DNA of 64,000 nucleotides from Lepeophtheirus salmonis (GCF_016086655.4 NC_052136.2:52506492-52570491), one strand, 5' to 3'. Positions 40,509-51,564 are shown, counted from the first letter of the stretch. Notes: generated from the sequence alone by a model not told the origin. Translations and numbers: made by a program.

Positions 40509-40962
40509 TTGCACATGTTTCTCCATTCGTCACTGAACAAGGACACCAAACAACAATGCTCAAGTCAAGAAACTACGATTGAGCGTTCGAAAGGTCTCAG
40601 CAGAGCTTTCCTAACACCCACATTGGTTTTTAGAATCGTCATTGATGATCTGAGCTTCAAAAAACTCATCAGCGTGTGGGTACCCCATTTTCTCTCTTAG
40701 GGCAACAAGGATGAGTTAGTGAAGTACTATAGGGGGCTGATTAAGCTCTTCTAGGACCACGGGAAGCAGTTTTTGGAGTACCACCTATTTGTACAGGACA
40801 AGTCCTGGTTCTTCTGGGACAGGAGCGAGCAGAGGGATGTCTGAGTTTACTTTTCAGTGGGTCATGAAGTTACTGAACGATGACGATCTCTCCAGGCAGT
40901 TGTGGGAGTTGGAGAATTATTGCCACGCCCATATCCGAGCCGAAGGAGACCATGTGACATGA
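40509..40962 (+). pseudogene. Mariner transposase fragment, internally deleted
   Basis: The plus strand stays in one frame across several in-frame stops. It reads TPTLVFRIVIDDLSFKKLIS followed by VWVPHFLS, the typical linker after the second helix-turn-helix. It then gives KDELVKYYRGLIKLF, a stop, and QFLEYHLFVQDKSWFFWDRS, where the family normally has a first catalytic Asp in a GDE(K/S)W-type motif. Here the Asp is retained as QDKSW. After a break the last piece, ELENYCHAHIRAEGDHVT, ends at a TGA (40960-40962), matching a transposase C-terminus. The second and third catalytic residues are deleted. The block is much less AT-rich than its surroundings. Confidence 0.72.
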
Positions 40963-41384
40963 TTGAGTACGTTTTTTAAACTTTTGTATATATTTTCTTA
41001 TCTTACTGAAGCAGTCTCAATCATTTCGGAACAATCTAATGTTACAATTGATATATATGTATGTGATGAGAACATACAAAAAAAAAATATAGAACAAAGA
41101 TGAATTAAGGGGAAAGTTTCAAAATATAATTGACTTATTTATGATAATTAAAGGTATTGCATTCAAATTTATGGGATGGTTTCAGATAGCCAATGATACT
41201 TGCAATAGTTAAAACATTTATTTGATTTATGTTACTTTATTTGATCCGGTTATGTTCTTTCAAACCTACTCAACCAATTTCTAATTCTGTTATTGTAATG
41301 ATGCATTTTGGCTACTTAAAGTGCAATTGGCAGCGCCTATGAAGCATTAATTAGATAAATTTATTCATACAATTTGACAACTGT

Positions 41385-41655
41385 TTGTCGAAGAATGCAA
41401 ATATAATACACACTCTATTAAGAATGAAAAATAACTTTGCTGCACTAGTCTCATACCTAAAAAGTTCGAAAAAATTATGGCATGAGCCAACCGTCAATAT
41501 CCTCAGTAACTTCTCTGATACTGATTCGACAATTTTCAATAACAATTTATTCACTGCTTCAAAGTTTTCATATATTGGACACATGCTTGGGCGTCCAAAG
41601 CGAAACTTGGCATTGGCATTTTCCTGGTCATCTCGAAAGATTTTGTAGCACTTAA
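41385..41655 (-). pseudogene. Mariner transposase N-terminal (helix-turn-helix) fragment
   Basis: The minus strand reads NANAKFRFGRPSMCPIYENF, EAVNKLLLKIVESVSEKLLR and VGSCHNFFELFRYETSAAKL. The order GRPS, ENxEAVNK, GSCHN, AAKL is that of the DNA-binding region of a mariner transposase whose intact members have GRP(S/T), DENIEAV, VGSCHNI and RVAAKF. The catalytic domain should follow at lower coordinates but is absent; the frame ends at about 41351. It faces the opposite way to the fragment at 40509-40962 and is unlikely to belong to the same element. Confidence 0.72.
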
Positions 41656-43300
41656 TTTTAGCAAATAATTTTTAAAAGAACAGATTCACTGTATACAATG
41701 TCAACACTTCAATTGTTTTGAAGCTCTTAAATTCCTTTTTTATATAAAATCGGATACAAACATCCATGATTTTCAATAGCAAAAAATTGCCGAACACGGA
41801 AAACATTTCTAACCGTTATACCTTATACATCAACAAAAAGACCAATGATAAATTCCTTAAAACATCAATAACATGATTTTTTTATTCCATAATTGTCCTA
41901 CTTTAAAAAATAGTCCATATTTTGACCAACTAGAAAAAAAAAGAAAAGAAAAGTAAAAAGTGCTCGGTCCATAAAATTAGTTATTTGATAAAAATGATTT
42001 ATAGTACAAATCAGACAAAAAATTATATGTAGGGCACTCAATTTTGATAGGTGGAAGCTATAACTGCTCCTTACATACATATCCATCATCTAATTTAAAG
42101 ATTTAGTTATTTTAAAATCCAAAATGAAAGATTTTTTGTAAAGGTTCTGTCTTTTTACTAATAAAAAAACAAATTAATATATAAATACACAGCTCTATGA
42201 GATCGGTTCTCAAGTGTATATATACATATATATAAAAGTAGTTCTAAGCATATAATAAATAAAAACTTAGTGCATAATTTGGCTTTAAATGTAACAATGC
42301 ATCCATTTTTATATTCATAGTTATTGAAAAAGTAACTATGTCTCCAATAAATAATATCTAGTATTATTTGAAATGTAGGGTGTAGAACTATTTGTTAAAC
42401 AAATTTGTCAAAGATCAATTTAGAACATTTGGCCAAAATGGAAATTTAATCATTAGTATATTGATATATGTGATGGCATAATTTATTTTATTTTAAAACA
42501 ATATTTTGATAAAGAAGTATAGTTGTTAATCTCTTAGCTTTACTAATTTACTATAGAACACACTATGTGCTTCATTCGATATAGGTAAAATAATAGAGTG
42601 TTCTTTTGAAGAATGGTATTTTTTTATTAATTAATGACTATTACACAAACACATGACAATAGCATTAGGTTTTTAATGTATGTAGTTCAAATCATTTATC
42701 ATTGTGGTACTTTAAATACATTGTTTAATACATTACTTTATCTCCACGGCAAAATTAGTTGGTTCCAATTGCAAGCCACTCCATTTGCAAGAAATGTGCA
42801 AGCTAGGGTTATGCCATTATATTTTATGTGAAACGACACACAAACGAGGAACTTTTATGTGTAGTTGAAGAACACTGTATAAAAATAAAAAGTCCCCCTT
42901 CCCGTGATGTAAAGGTTTGTAAAAATCTGTAATTTCAAATATATACTTCTGTAAGAGTATAAATACTTATAATTTAAAGATTTTTTGAATAAATCAAAAA
43001 AAAAATTACTCAGATTAACAAAAATTAAATTAGTCTATTTTTCCTGTAAACTTCAAATTTAAACATTTTCTTTTATTGAGCTTTAATGTATCTCCTGCAG
43101 AAATTTAAGTGCATATTCTACATTTTGGTTTGATCTGGGAATGTCATTAATCGATAAACCACATTTACAGTCTGGTTTTCAGGCTCTTTATTACTATATC
43201 ACACAAAATCTTGCAAAATGAGGTCAACAATTCCATAAAAGTTGATTTATTGTAATTTTGAGCCTAAAACTAATAATCTGTGTAGATACTGGTAAGTATA
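41656..43300. other. AT-rich non-coding stretch
   Basis: No gene or element was supported. The plus-strand frame at 42634-42831 has no recognisable motif. Confidence 0.5.
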
Positions 43301-43400
43301 TGTAAAGAATTTAATATTCAAATATCTACTAATTATATTCTAGATTAGTAATATTAAGAAAAAGGAGAAGTGATCAAATTAATCAAATCAAATTTCAACA
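43301..43400 (-). repeat. 3' LTR of the gypsy-type element
   Basis: It is 100 bp and aligns along its whole length with the repeat at 46161-46272. The match runs from TGTAAAGAATTTAATATTCA on the plus strand through the shared AAATATCTACT and TTATATTCTAGATTA blocks to TTCAACA. It lacks part of the ATT-repeat expansion present in the other LTR. Confidence 0.88.
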
Positions 43401-43414
43401 GAACTCCCCCCTTA
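43401..43414 (-). other. Polypurine tract
   Basis: On the minus strand AAGGGGGGGAGTTC lies immediately before the 3' LTR start (TGTTGAA). This is the expected place for the plus-strand primer of reverse transcription. Confidence 0.85.
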
Positions 43415-43503
43415 GACGTATATAAAAACCCTTTTTTTTTATCGTCTAGTACAAAAGAAAATAAACAAAAGATAATCAAGTAATATAAACAACAGTAATT
43501 AAT

Positions 43504-46064
43504 TTATAAAATGGATCTTGTACAGCGCACAGTTGGAGATTCTGGTAGGATCCTGACCATTCCAATAGCAGGATGGAGTCTATATTGGGGGACAGTGTTG
43601 ACTTTGGCACCTAAGTCCAATTTAACGTGGAAGGTTTCTCTCTGAGTTACTCGTGGGGGAACGTGAGCCACCTTCTCCCTCGTCTCGAAGAAGTGTGCCA
43701 CATCGGCATTTGTCTTAAGAATAAGAAACAAATTGAAAAAGCCTGAAGCCAAAAATCCCGAGCGACTAGTTACTGGAAGGGCTAATATTTAGATCCTTGA
43801 TCCATTGGTACTGAATTACCCCATAAAACAACAACAGAGCATTCATCAAAAAAAAAATCTCTTCTAGTATCCGTGCAATTATCCCAGTTTTAGGGATCTG
43901 TAGAACTGTTCAATAAGCCCGTTTGATTAAGGATGATGTGGTCGTCCTATTCGCGATTCCAAGTGCCTGCAAACACACGTCCAAATAGCACTGGTAAATT
44001 GTGTCCCACCTGTCTCACACAATGATGTCAAGTACTCCAAATCTTGATATTCAACCGTCCAAGAAAGCTCCGGCCACTGTAGTAGAGGTGATATTTGGAA
44101 TTGGGATCACTTACAGCCACCTCGTATACCGATCCATTATAGTCAGGGCATAGCGCTGTCCTTTAACGAGTGTGAACAGGGCAACTATATTAATGTGGAT
44201 GAAGGCCTGTCTCGCTGATGGTAGATCGAAAGAGGAAGTGGGCTTAGATGTTCTAAATGGCTTCGTTTGTTGGCATTCGATGCATTCTTCAGTAATTTTT
44301 AAATATCAGAACGTAATTTAGGCCAAGCGTATAAAAGTGATACCATTCTTAAAGTTTCTTTGAATACCCGATTATTAATTTTGTGGTTTGAATGCATAGT
44401 TCGTCGGGGAAGTTCTGGAAAGGACACTACGGCACGAATTAAGTCTTAGTTAGAGAAGCTGCGAGTAAGTTCCTGAAACCCACTTGAGGTAAGGTTTAAC
44501 ATTAAAATTTAACAATTTAGGGTCATGGAGTATTTGATCGTGAATAACATTTAGAAGAAAATTCGGATTTAATTTGATGTTTTTGTCATTTCTCGAAAGA
44601 ATATCCGCGGTGGGGTCTAATTTTCCTAAAACATGCGCAATCCTGCAATTAAACTCTGCTTCATTCGCAGATGAACGGAATTATATTGGAGTCCAGAAGG
44701 GATTGCGGATGTCTATCGCGGACACTAAAGGCTCATGATCTGTGAATTCTCTAAAATTTTGTCCATCCAATGCCCACAGAAAATGTTAAATGCTTCCCTT
44801 AATACTAAGTAATTCCCTATCAAAAATAGAATATTTCTTTTGCGTTTTAGTTAAGGCTTTAGACCAAAATGCTAGTGGGTGTCAGCCCCCATTGACTTTC
44901 TGTTCCAAAACAGCTCCTATTCCAGTATCAGGCACATCTGTTATAAGGGCTAAAGGTAACGAGTTGAGTACTTGAGGATAAGCTGTGTTTTATACCTTGA
45001 AAAGCTCTTTCACATTTATCTTTCCATATGAATTTAAATTTTTTTCTTTAAAAGTGGATATAACATCACTGTCCATTTTGACAAATTTTTGATGAATAGT
45101 GAATAGAATTGAGCCACGCCTAAAAATCTCTATAAATCATCTTTCGATTTTGGAGATGAAATTCTTGCAAAAGCTTCACCTTTCGATTTAAGAGATTTAA
45201 AACCCTCAGGTGAAATAGAATGTCCAAGGAACCCAACAGAGTCCCTGAAAAACTCGCATTTTTCAAGAAAAAGTAGCAAGCTGGGGTTTTTAGCTGCAAC
45301 AAAACTATGTTTATGGACTGCCAATGTTCATACCTTGTCGGAGAAGCAATCAATATATGATCAAGACATTTTTAATTCCCCTTAAACAACCCAAATGACG
45401 TAATGATAGCTGTTTTACTGACGGAGTCTTCCCTCATGTGTATTTGATTGTAAGCTCTGTGCAAGTCTATTTTACTAAAAGAATTCATCCCTCTTAGGTT
45501 GGCCAAATAATCCCTTAAATTTGGGAAAGGATATCGATTTAGATCTGTCATGTTATTTAATTGACAATTATCACCATAAACTCGCCAGCCTCCTTTGGCT
45601 TTAGGTACTACATAAATCGCTGATGAAAAGTTTGAAGAAGATGGACGAATTATTATCCTTTACAGAAGTCCATCAATTTTTTTTTAACAAAATTCAAGTT
45701 TCACACCATCCAGTTTACGGGATTTTGCAAAGCAGGGAGGGCCCTTAGTTTCGATGTGATGCTCAACTCCATGAGCTTGGTAAGATTCAGCGAATTTTTT
45801 ACTATCTAAAACTTCAGGGTATTGAGATTGAACCCATTGGGCCTCTGATATTTCTGAAATGACGCATGGATTATTAAAATACATTTTCTTGTTGAATAGG
45901 TAATAATGGTCTTGTAGAAATGGAGCTATAAGACTGTATTTAACCTTGTTATGGCAAATCCCCCTAAACCTAAAATCAAGTTCACTTCTCCGGAACAAGT
46001 TCTCACCATCCGAAGAACGGAACCTAGGAAAGTGGAGTTCCGCAACGGCCATTTTTAAATTCAC
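43504..46064 (-). pseudogene. Gypsy-type pol polyprotein, broken (RT, RNase H, integrase)
   Basis: From 46064 downwards an open stretch of 126 codons ends with HHIETKGPPCFAKSRKLDG, the usual lead-in to reverse transcriptase. The RT then gives AIYVVPKAKGGWRVYGDN, LNRYPFPNLRDYLANL and SFSKIDLHRAYNQI (first catalytic Asp kept, about 45465). About 30 codons are lost before CLDHILIASP near 45350, where the YxDD motif has become LDH. RNase H remnants include FREFTDHEPLVSAID (about 44730) and ADILSRNDK (about 44610). Integrase follows with CIECQQTKPF (zinc-binding Cys pair), HINIVALFTLVKGQRYALTI (catalytic Asp replaced by Asn) and VLDIIV. Many stops and frameshifts occur, so no enzyme can be made. 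Gag and protease are missing. Confidence 0.88.
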
Positions 46065-46140
46065 CTCTTTTGCGTTTTAATCGACCATGCTTGTTTTTTG
46101 GGAGACACAGGTGGTTAAGTTTGCTTTCGGGCATTTTTCG

Positions 46141-46160
46141 AATCACGCCAGGGTCACCAA
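46141..46160 (-). other. Primer-binding site
   Basis: The minus strand reads TTGGTGACCCTGGCGTGATT directly after the 5' LTR. The TGG start matches the CCA end of a tRNA, and the phrase TGGTGACCC resembles primer sites of many gypsy-type elements. I did not assign the tRNA species. Confidence 0.82.
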
Positions 46161-46272
46161 TGTTAAGTATTTAAAGATCAAATATCTACTGATTATATTC
46201 TAGATTATTATTATTATTAATAATAAGAAGAAAAAGGAAAAGTGATCAACTTGATCAAATCAAACTTCAACA
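46161..46272 (-). repeat. 5' LTR of the gypsy-type element
   Basis: It is 112 bp and the partner of 43301-43400. On the minus strand it starts TGTTGAAGTTTGATTTGATC and ends ATACTTAACA. An ATT-repeat stretch at about 46206-46222 accounts for most of the length difference between the two LTRs. Confidence 0.88.
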
Positions 46273-47357
46273 TGTATTTATGTTAGATCATACGTGAATT
46301 CCATTGTGTCTGATGTATGCTCAGAAGCTTCTTCCACTTGATTTGGAACTAATGGGAAGTTATTTTATAATGACGATATGTCTAACATAATTCAAATTAG
46401 TACTTGATATCATCTTGCCATCCAGGTCTTTGCCTCTGTTAATATCATCCATTGTAATTTAGTTATAATCTTTTCGAAAAGACTCGTTCTTCATTTTTAC
46501 ATTTTCAATAAATGAGTAACTCAATTCAGGCCTTTTAGATGGCTCGTGAATTAGAAAATGCATTAAATGTTTTCAAAAGGTTATCAAGATTGTAGTGTAT
46601 TGATGTCTCTAAAGGCCTTGGCATATGAAATTGTCTTGTATACGCTTAACAAACGTATTTATTTTACCAAGCATTTACTACTGTCGTGTTGCAGATTATG
46701 ATGCGAATATTTTTTCAGACATCTTTATCAACAATTAATTTATGCAGTTCATTGTATTTAGCCTTGACACAACCATTTGAACATTTTAAAAACCCACGTT
46801 TAATTTCAAAATTGGGTTTGTTTTAGAACTACATGATATTCTTCTCCTCTTAATATTCTATTATCAAAATAAATACAATAAGAATCTCCGCTTTGTAATT
46901 TTTGGAAAATTTTGGCTTTCATTTTCTAGCATTCTCTAATCACTCGTTTCTATATACCTAATTGATTTGAATTAGTACACTATAACGCTATTCAAAAAGA
47001 GTTGCAAGAACATCATGGCTCTTCTGGGTCAACATATTGTTTCTGTGCGTGAGTAAACTTGCTGTGGGTCATCCATACACTACGTCAGAAGGTAGGGGGA
47101 GGGAGGGATACATTAAAAGTAGATGTTTGTCGACTAGGGGAAGGGGGATTTGAAAAATAACGATGTCGTATTATCATTATATAAACAATTAATGGTAGAG
47201 ATAAATGAAAAGAGTAAAAAAACGCCTTGCGAGTTATAATTTATAAACTAGTTATTAACATTTTAAAACTACATAATTTTATATAACATAAAAGTATATA
47301 ATATAGCAATTTATTTTGTTTACAAGCCATCAATAGAGAGTTATCTATGAAGCCATC
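46273..47357. other. Non-coding stretch with weak transposon-like traces
   Basis: On the minus strand at about 46290-46640, pieces such as SLFEKIITKLQWMILTEAKT and NNFPLVPNQVEEASEHTSDT vaguely suggest the C-terminal part of a hAT or zinc-finger-MYM-like transposase, but with many stops. Near 47060-47120 a phrase CATCCATACACTACGTCAGA next to a G-rich AGGGGGAGGGAGGG run resembles a DNA-transposon end. Neither is strong enough for a call. Confidence 0.25.
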
Positions 47358-49350
47358 ATGAATAAGAGAGACGACAATTATACAAAATATAATAAATTTG
47401 AAAAGCCTTTAGACATACCCATCCTCACCAAAGTAAGAAAACACAATTTGAAGGTGCTCAGGGGTTTTGGAATGAAGTCAAGTATGATCGTGAAATTGTG
47501 GTACAGAAAATGTCTGATTTTTAAATTAAATTTGCTTGTATCAAGAAAAAGAAAATGAATTTCAAATCTCAATTTTGTGCTAATTCATTGCTAGTTCAAG
47601 AAGATAAAAATATAGAATTGAAATCTGTCCAACGATCTGACGAGGTAATTTCATATCAATTCTAATTGTAGTCCCTACAAAATAAAATTGGAAATCGGAA
47701 ATAAAACAGATTAATGAACAAATTTCTAGTCTTAAACGACTAAGAAATTCAAGATTCTCGATGGTCAGTGAAAAAAAAATGAAAGAGCAATATAATGAAA
47801 ATGAAAAAAATAAGAAAAAAATTGGAAAGACTGCAATCAGATGCTCAATGGTAAAGAAACAGAAGGATAAAAGTAAAAAATGACATTCAAAATCTCTGTG
47901 AGAGTAACTCAGAAGCTGCTGCCACTCTAAAATCTATCAATAGAGGAGTTCAAGGTAGACCAAGATTGGAAATAGATCACCCTCAGTTATTATTGACCAT
48001 ATTGGATATAGTCAGTTCTTCATCTTCAGCTGATGAGAAACGGAGAACGGAAATGATTCGAAGTGTTCAAATTCTTTGAATAATGAACTTTAGTCAATGG
48101 GTTTTCGTTTGTCAAGAAGTTCTACTTATCTAAGAATATTTTTTTGAAGAGCAAATACACTAGAGCATCATGATCAACACAGTGCAGGTGAAACTTTTGA
48201 GGTAACTTTAAATTCATTCATTAAGTAAAATATATATTTTTTTAAATTAAGACACTTAACATTATAAATATCATTCAAATATATTTCATTTCATTAAAAA
48301 AAAAATCAAATAACTCGAATTATTAGTATTATAATAATTAATATTTTAGACCTGAGAACATCTTGAGGAAAAGCAATATTGACAGAATGTTCGCAAAAAT
48401 CTTTCAATGATAATATGAAGGACCTTGATCAACTATTTGAGCCTGACGCTATTAATTATTTCTCTAACGATGATACTCTAGAGTACCATTTGGCCTTGCA
48501 GCAGCAAATCTTTAGGTTCCAATTCTATTGAGTCTTAAATATACAGTCAGACTACCAGATCATAATTTTGCAATTAGTACAAGCCATAAACTTATTCCAT
48601 CGGTTTATGCTCAGTGTAAGGTCTTGGAACATGAAAAGTCTCCTATTCAGGAAAAACCTTTATTAGAGTCAGAAGTGGAAAACATGATTCCTCAACTGTC
48701 TTTAAACATGCTTGTGACATAAGGAACCTATTCATACTGGGATCAATAAAAAGAAAACCTATTTTGATTGTTGAAATTGATGGTGATCAGGATGGAAGTC
48801 GAAACTTGTACCAAATAAATTTGCTTTATTTCTGCTGAGTTTATATCTCAAAATCACAAAATGTCAACATAAAGAAGGAAGTGATTCGGAATAATATTTT
48901 TTGAAGCAGTTTTTTTTTCCTCAAATGAGACGTTACCAAATATAATATAACCAACTAATAATCTACACATGACTATTAAACTGCCTAATATGATCACTTA
49001 AATCAATTATGTTTTAGTATCAAATATTATAGATGGCAATATAATTTTTTTAGGAGGCTCAAAGGAATATAAAGCCATTTCATTGTTCTGTCAGGTTGTT
49101 TAAAGAGCTATTTCTTGATACTTCGATACATAGAGTAAAAGCTGTTCCACACTCCGCACTTAACCAGGATGGCAAAATTAAGTCATGACTTATCTGGTAT
49201 AATTTTACCCCATAACACTTATGGTTCTCATCTGAATAAATCTGGAAAAACTGTCAATACTGAACAGGGGGAAAAAAAAATTCTCTTCATCTGAAGCTTT
49301 CCCTGAAGTTAGGTCAAACACTGACAATATGGCCATAGTATTAATTAAAT
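47358..49350 (+). pseudogene. Decayed gene of an unrecognised, possibly DDE-like family, with an intron
   Basis: Broken plus-strand blocks follow one another in order: an N-terminal piece starting MNKRDDNYTKYNKFEKPLDI; a Lys/Glu-rich coiled-coil-like stretch (about 47760-47880); CESNSEAAATLKSINRGVQG then RPRLEIDHPQLLLTILDIVS (47879-48079); MGFRLSRSSTYLRIFF; RPENILRKSNIDRMFAKIFQ; YFSNDD; YTVRLPDHNFAISTSHKLIP; PILIVEIDGDQDGSRNLYQ; and LSHDLSGIILPHNTYGSHLN. I have a general memory of similar uncharacterised proteins in copepods and other invertebrates but cannot name the family. The acid-rich SNDD and DGDQDGSRN blocks would suit an RNase H-fold (DDE-type) nuclease; that is an inference. A GAG|GTAACT...TTTTAG intron (48202-48349) interrupts it. 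Stops and frameshifts make it a pseudogene. Confidence 0.6.
48202..48349 (+). other. Retained spliceosomal-type intron in the unknown-family relic
   Basis: GTAACT at 48202 and TTTTAG ending at 48349 bound 148 AT-rich bases lying between two coding-like blocks (ending GETFE, resuming PENILRKSN). Joining the exons leaves the second block one base out of frame, so an indel has occurred nearby. An intron argues that the copy arose from DNA rather than from a spliced RNA. Confidence 0.5.
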
Positions 49351-49691
49351 AATTTTAAGACATTTTTTATTGTTTGCACAAAAAATATCAATATTTTCAA
49401 ATACATAATTTACTAACTTAATAAAATGGTACTATAACTTACATTTAAGACTAAAACTATTAATTTAGTTTAAATAAAATGTCTAATTAAAATACTTTAG
49501 TTCATACAGACGCCATAATGGCAAATACAGGCTCATCCATATAAAAGGCAAACCTTTTAGAAAGTTAGAAAAATTGATATATTTTAAAAATTTGGAAAAT
49601 TTATTTACATTATCAATCCATATAGACACTTTTTCGTTTAATGGCCAGTTATAGCCTGGTGTAGAACTTTGCATAGCAGTTCTCTACAAAG
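49351..49691. other. AT-rich non-coding stretch
   Basis: Only AT-rich sequence. A minus-strand frame (49483-49674) lies downstream of the transposase-like fragment at 49692-50112, but I cannot align it to a transposase. Confidence 0.4.
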
Positions 49692-50112
49692 TTAGGTTCT
49701 AGGTTGCCTTAAAAAATTATGATAGTGACTTTTAGTTGGTCCTTGGTTTTGTATTGGACTCACAAAAAATTCCCTTTGAGATGCCCAAAAAATACTAAAA
49801 TCCAGGAGGGGAGAATAGACATATTTGAGGAAAGGCCAAGAGTCTAGATTTTCATGCTTTTTGAGAGGAACGTTACACTGAGTCATACACTTTAGTCGAT
49901 CCAAAGGCTTCAAACCGAATTCTCTTTTAGGTATTAATGTTTAAGTCTTGCTTAACCAAGTGGAGATTGGTGGCCCGGCTGCTGTCTAATTCACAAGTTA
50001 CCTTGCAATTTCTGAATGCATGGATAACTTTAACTGCCTCACCCAATTCTTTTAGACTCTCCGGGCTTGATCTTGACCTTGTGGAAGCTTTTGGTGTGCC
50101 TTTTGCGGTCAT
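49692..50112 (-). pseudogene. Possible mariner transposase remnant
   Basis: The minus strand starts MTAKGTPKASTRSRSSPESL, then reads CELDSSRATNLHLVKQDLNI (position about 49940-50000). The latter fits the second helix-turn-helix of mariner transposases (typically GxSRATxHRxVKxDL). After a stop and shift, SPLLDFSIFWASQREFFVSP could be the eroded first-Asp block (usually FSDEKxFTVDP). No catalytic acid can be recognised and no ITRs were found. It abuts the Tc1-like element at 50254 but belongs to a different lineage. The call rests on resemblance only. Confidence 0.42.
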
Positions 50113-50253
50113 CTAGTACACTATACAGATGTTACAGCCTAACACTTTGGAGATATCTAATGTTAATTTTCGATGTACAGATATATCCAGAATTGCATCT
50201 CTACGTTTTTCTATGTTTTTTGTTATGATGCTCTTATTTCTCGGTTGACTTTA

Positions 50254-51564
50254 CAGTATTTCCAAAAATTGATGGTGGTTTATTAAAAAAATCATGAAAT
50301 AACTTAAATAAGTGTTATTTTTTGACGAAAAAAATTATTTCCTTCCCAATATGATGACCTTGAGTTTATTACATTTTTTTATGCGTTTTGGCATCCCTTC
50401 ATATAGATTATTTAAAGTATTTGGAGAAATTTATTCCCAGGCTTTTGTCAGTTTTTTAAAAAATTCATCCTCTGCAGTTGTTGGCGTATTTTCATTGAGT
50501 TCCCGCAGGACCAAGCCTCACAAATTTTTAATGGGAGACACATCAGGACTATTGACAGGAATCCAAGTTGTCTGAGCACAACTTTTGTTCCTTTTTGGAG
50601 GGGTGAACACTGGTACCATCTTGCTGGAAGAAGGCTCTTTATGTGTCAGACAACATTTTCCTCTTCAAAGGAGGTCCAGTTTCTTCAGTACGAGACAAAG
50701 CTGACATCAGAGACTTGCTAGGGATCTCCGTTACGTAGTACTCGGCACTCACAGTTTGGTTACGTGGAATCAGTTGAAGATCTGATAATACCCGGTGGCT
50801 GATAACGGCCCAAACCTGAATTTTCAAAGGAAATTTCACAGTTGGAGTGGGTTCCACATCTCCGTTATCTCTTGCCCAACCCCGATCTGTTTGGGGCATA
50901 AAATAGCTCAAATGGACTTTCATCCCATAAGAAGATACATTTCCAGTCTTCTGCAGTCCAGTGTTTCAGTGCCGGCCCTTCCCCTTGGTTTTCTGAAAGT
51001 TTGGGGTGCAGGCGATGTTTCATGGGAAAGCATTCAAAGAGTGCCTCAGGTAGTTGTTGACAGATTACTTGGATATATTGGATAGCCCTTTGAAGTCCAT
51101 CTTGCTGCAAGTTTACTTGTGGATTGCCTCATTTTGGTCAAAGATTTTGAAATCTCCAGTTTGATAACTTTGCTAATTTTTTTCTTCCTTCCTCTACCCT
51201 TCTAATTTGCAAGGGTTTGGCCATCCTTTTTTTCTTACACCAATTCTCAATGGTCCTAAGAGGAATTTGTAACATTTGTGCAACGTCTCCTTGGCTGGAT
51301 CTACCCTCTATGATGCCAACAGTCTTGGACCTGGTCTCCAAAGAGACAACATTTCGGATATTGAATTTCAATTAACATCCTGTAGCGTTTTCTGAGCCCT
51401 TTTATACTGATGTATGATGTAATCATCGAAAATTATTGCATCAAAAAAATTCAATATTGCCTAATGATTTTATCAGCCAAATTTAATTTTATTCCAACCA
51501 AAAATATATTCTTTTTTACTCTAAACGGATATTTTTAATACCACCATCAAGTTTTGACATACTG
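50254..51564 (-). mobile_element. Tc1-like DNA transposon with ITRs
   Basis: The left end starts CAGTATTTCCAAAAATTGAT after a TA (50252-50253). The right end, read inwards on the minus strand from 51564, starts CAGTATGTCAAAACTTGATG. Both continue into GATGGTGGT and an A-rich run. The CAGT start is typical of Tc1-family ends. The outer right dinucleotide is TT rather than TA, presumably a later change. At 1311 bp the element is full length for the family. It encodes a broken transposase on the minus strand. Confidence 0.87.
50335..51371 (-). pseudogene. Tc1-like transposase, broken frames but catalytic acids visible
   Basis: From an ATG at 51371 the minus strand reads MKFNIRNVVSLETRSKTVGI and GDVAQMLQIPLRTIENWCKK, the paired-like first helix-turn-helix. 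The second DNA-binding region (ENQGEGPALKHWTAEDWKCI) leads to FLWDESPFELF with the first catalytic Asp. Further on come KFPLKIQVWAVISHRVL (family VWGxxS block), QQDGTSVHPSKKEQKLC with the second Asp, and NSPDVSPIKNL with the third acid. The C-terminus reads EGMPKRIKKCNKLKVIILGR before a TAA at 50335-50337. All three acids can be seen, but they lie in different frames with stops between, and the second-to-third spacing looks shorter than the usual 34 residues. It is inactive, though less eroded than most elements here. Confidence 0.87.

Larger units (their letters stand above)
43301..46272 (-). mobile_element. Ty3/gypsy-type LTR retrotransposon, degenerate, minus strand
   Basis: Two direct repeats (43301-43400 and 46161-46272) act as short LTRs of 100 and 112 bp. 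Read on the minus strand they start TGTTGAA and end in CA. Directly inside the 5' LTR is a primer-binding-type sequence, and directly before the 3' LTR is a polypurine tract, so orientation and boundaries are secure. The interior is about 2.8 kb, well short of the 4-5 kb or more usual for gag-pol elements. It holds only pol remnants (RT, RNase H, integrase), with no recognisable gag or protease and no envelope gene. I could not identify a convincing target-site duplication. Confidence 0.9.

Noticed and set aside
50312..51085. Plus-strand ORFs of 87 and 96 codons
   Set aside because: They are antisense shadows of the Tc1-like transposase, which has ordered catalytic motifs on the minus strand.
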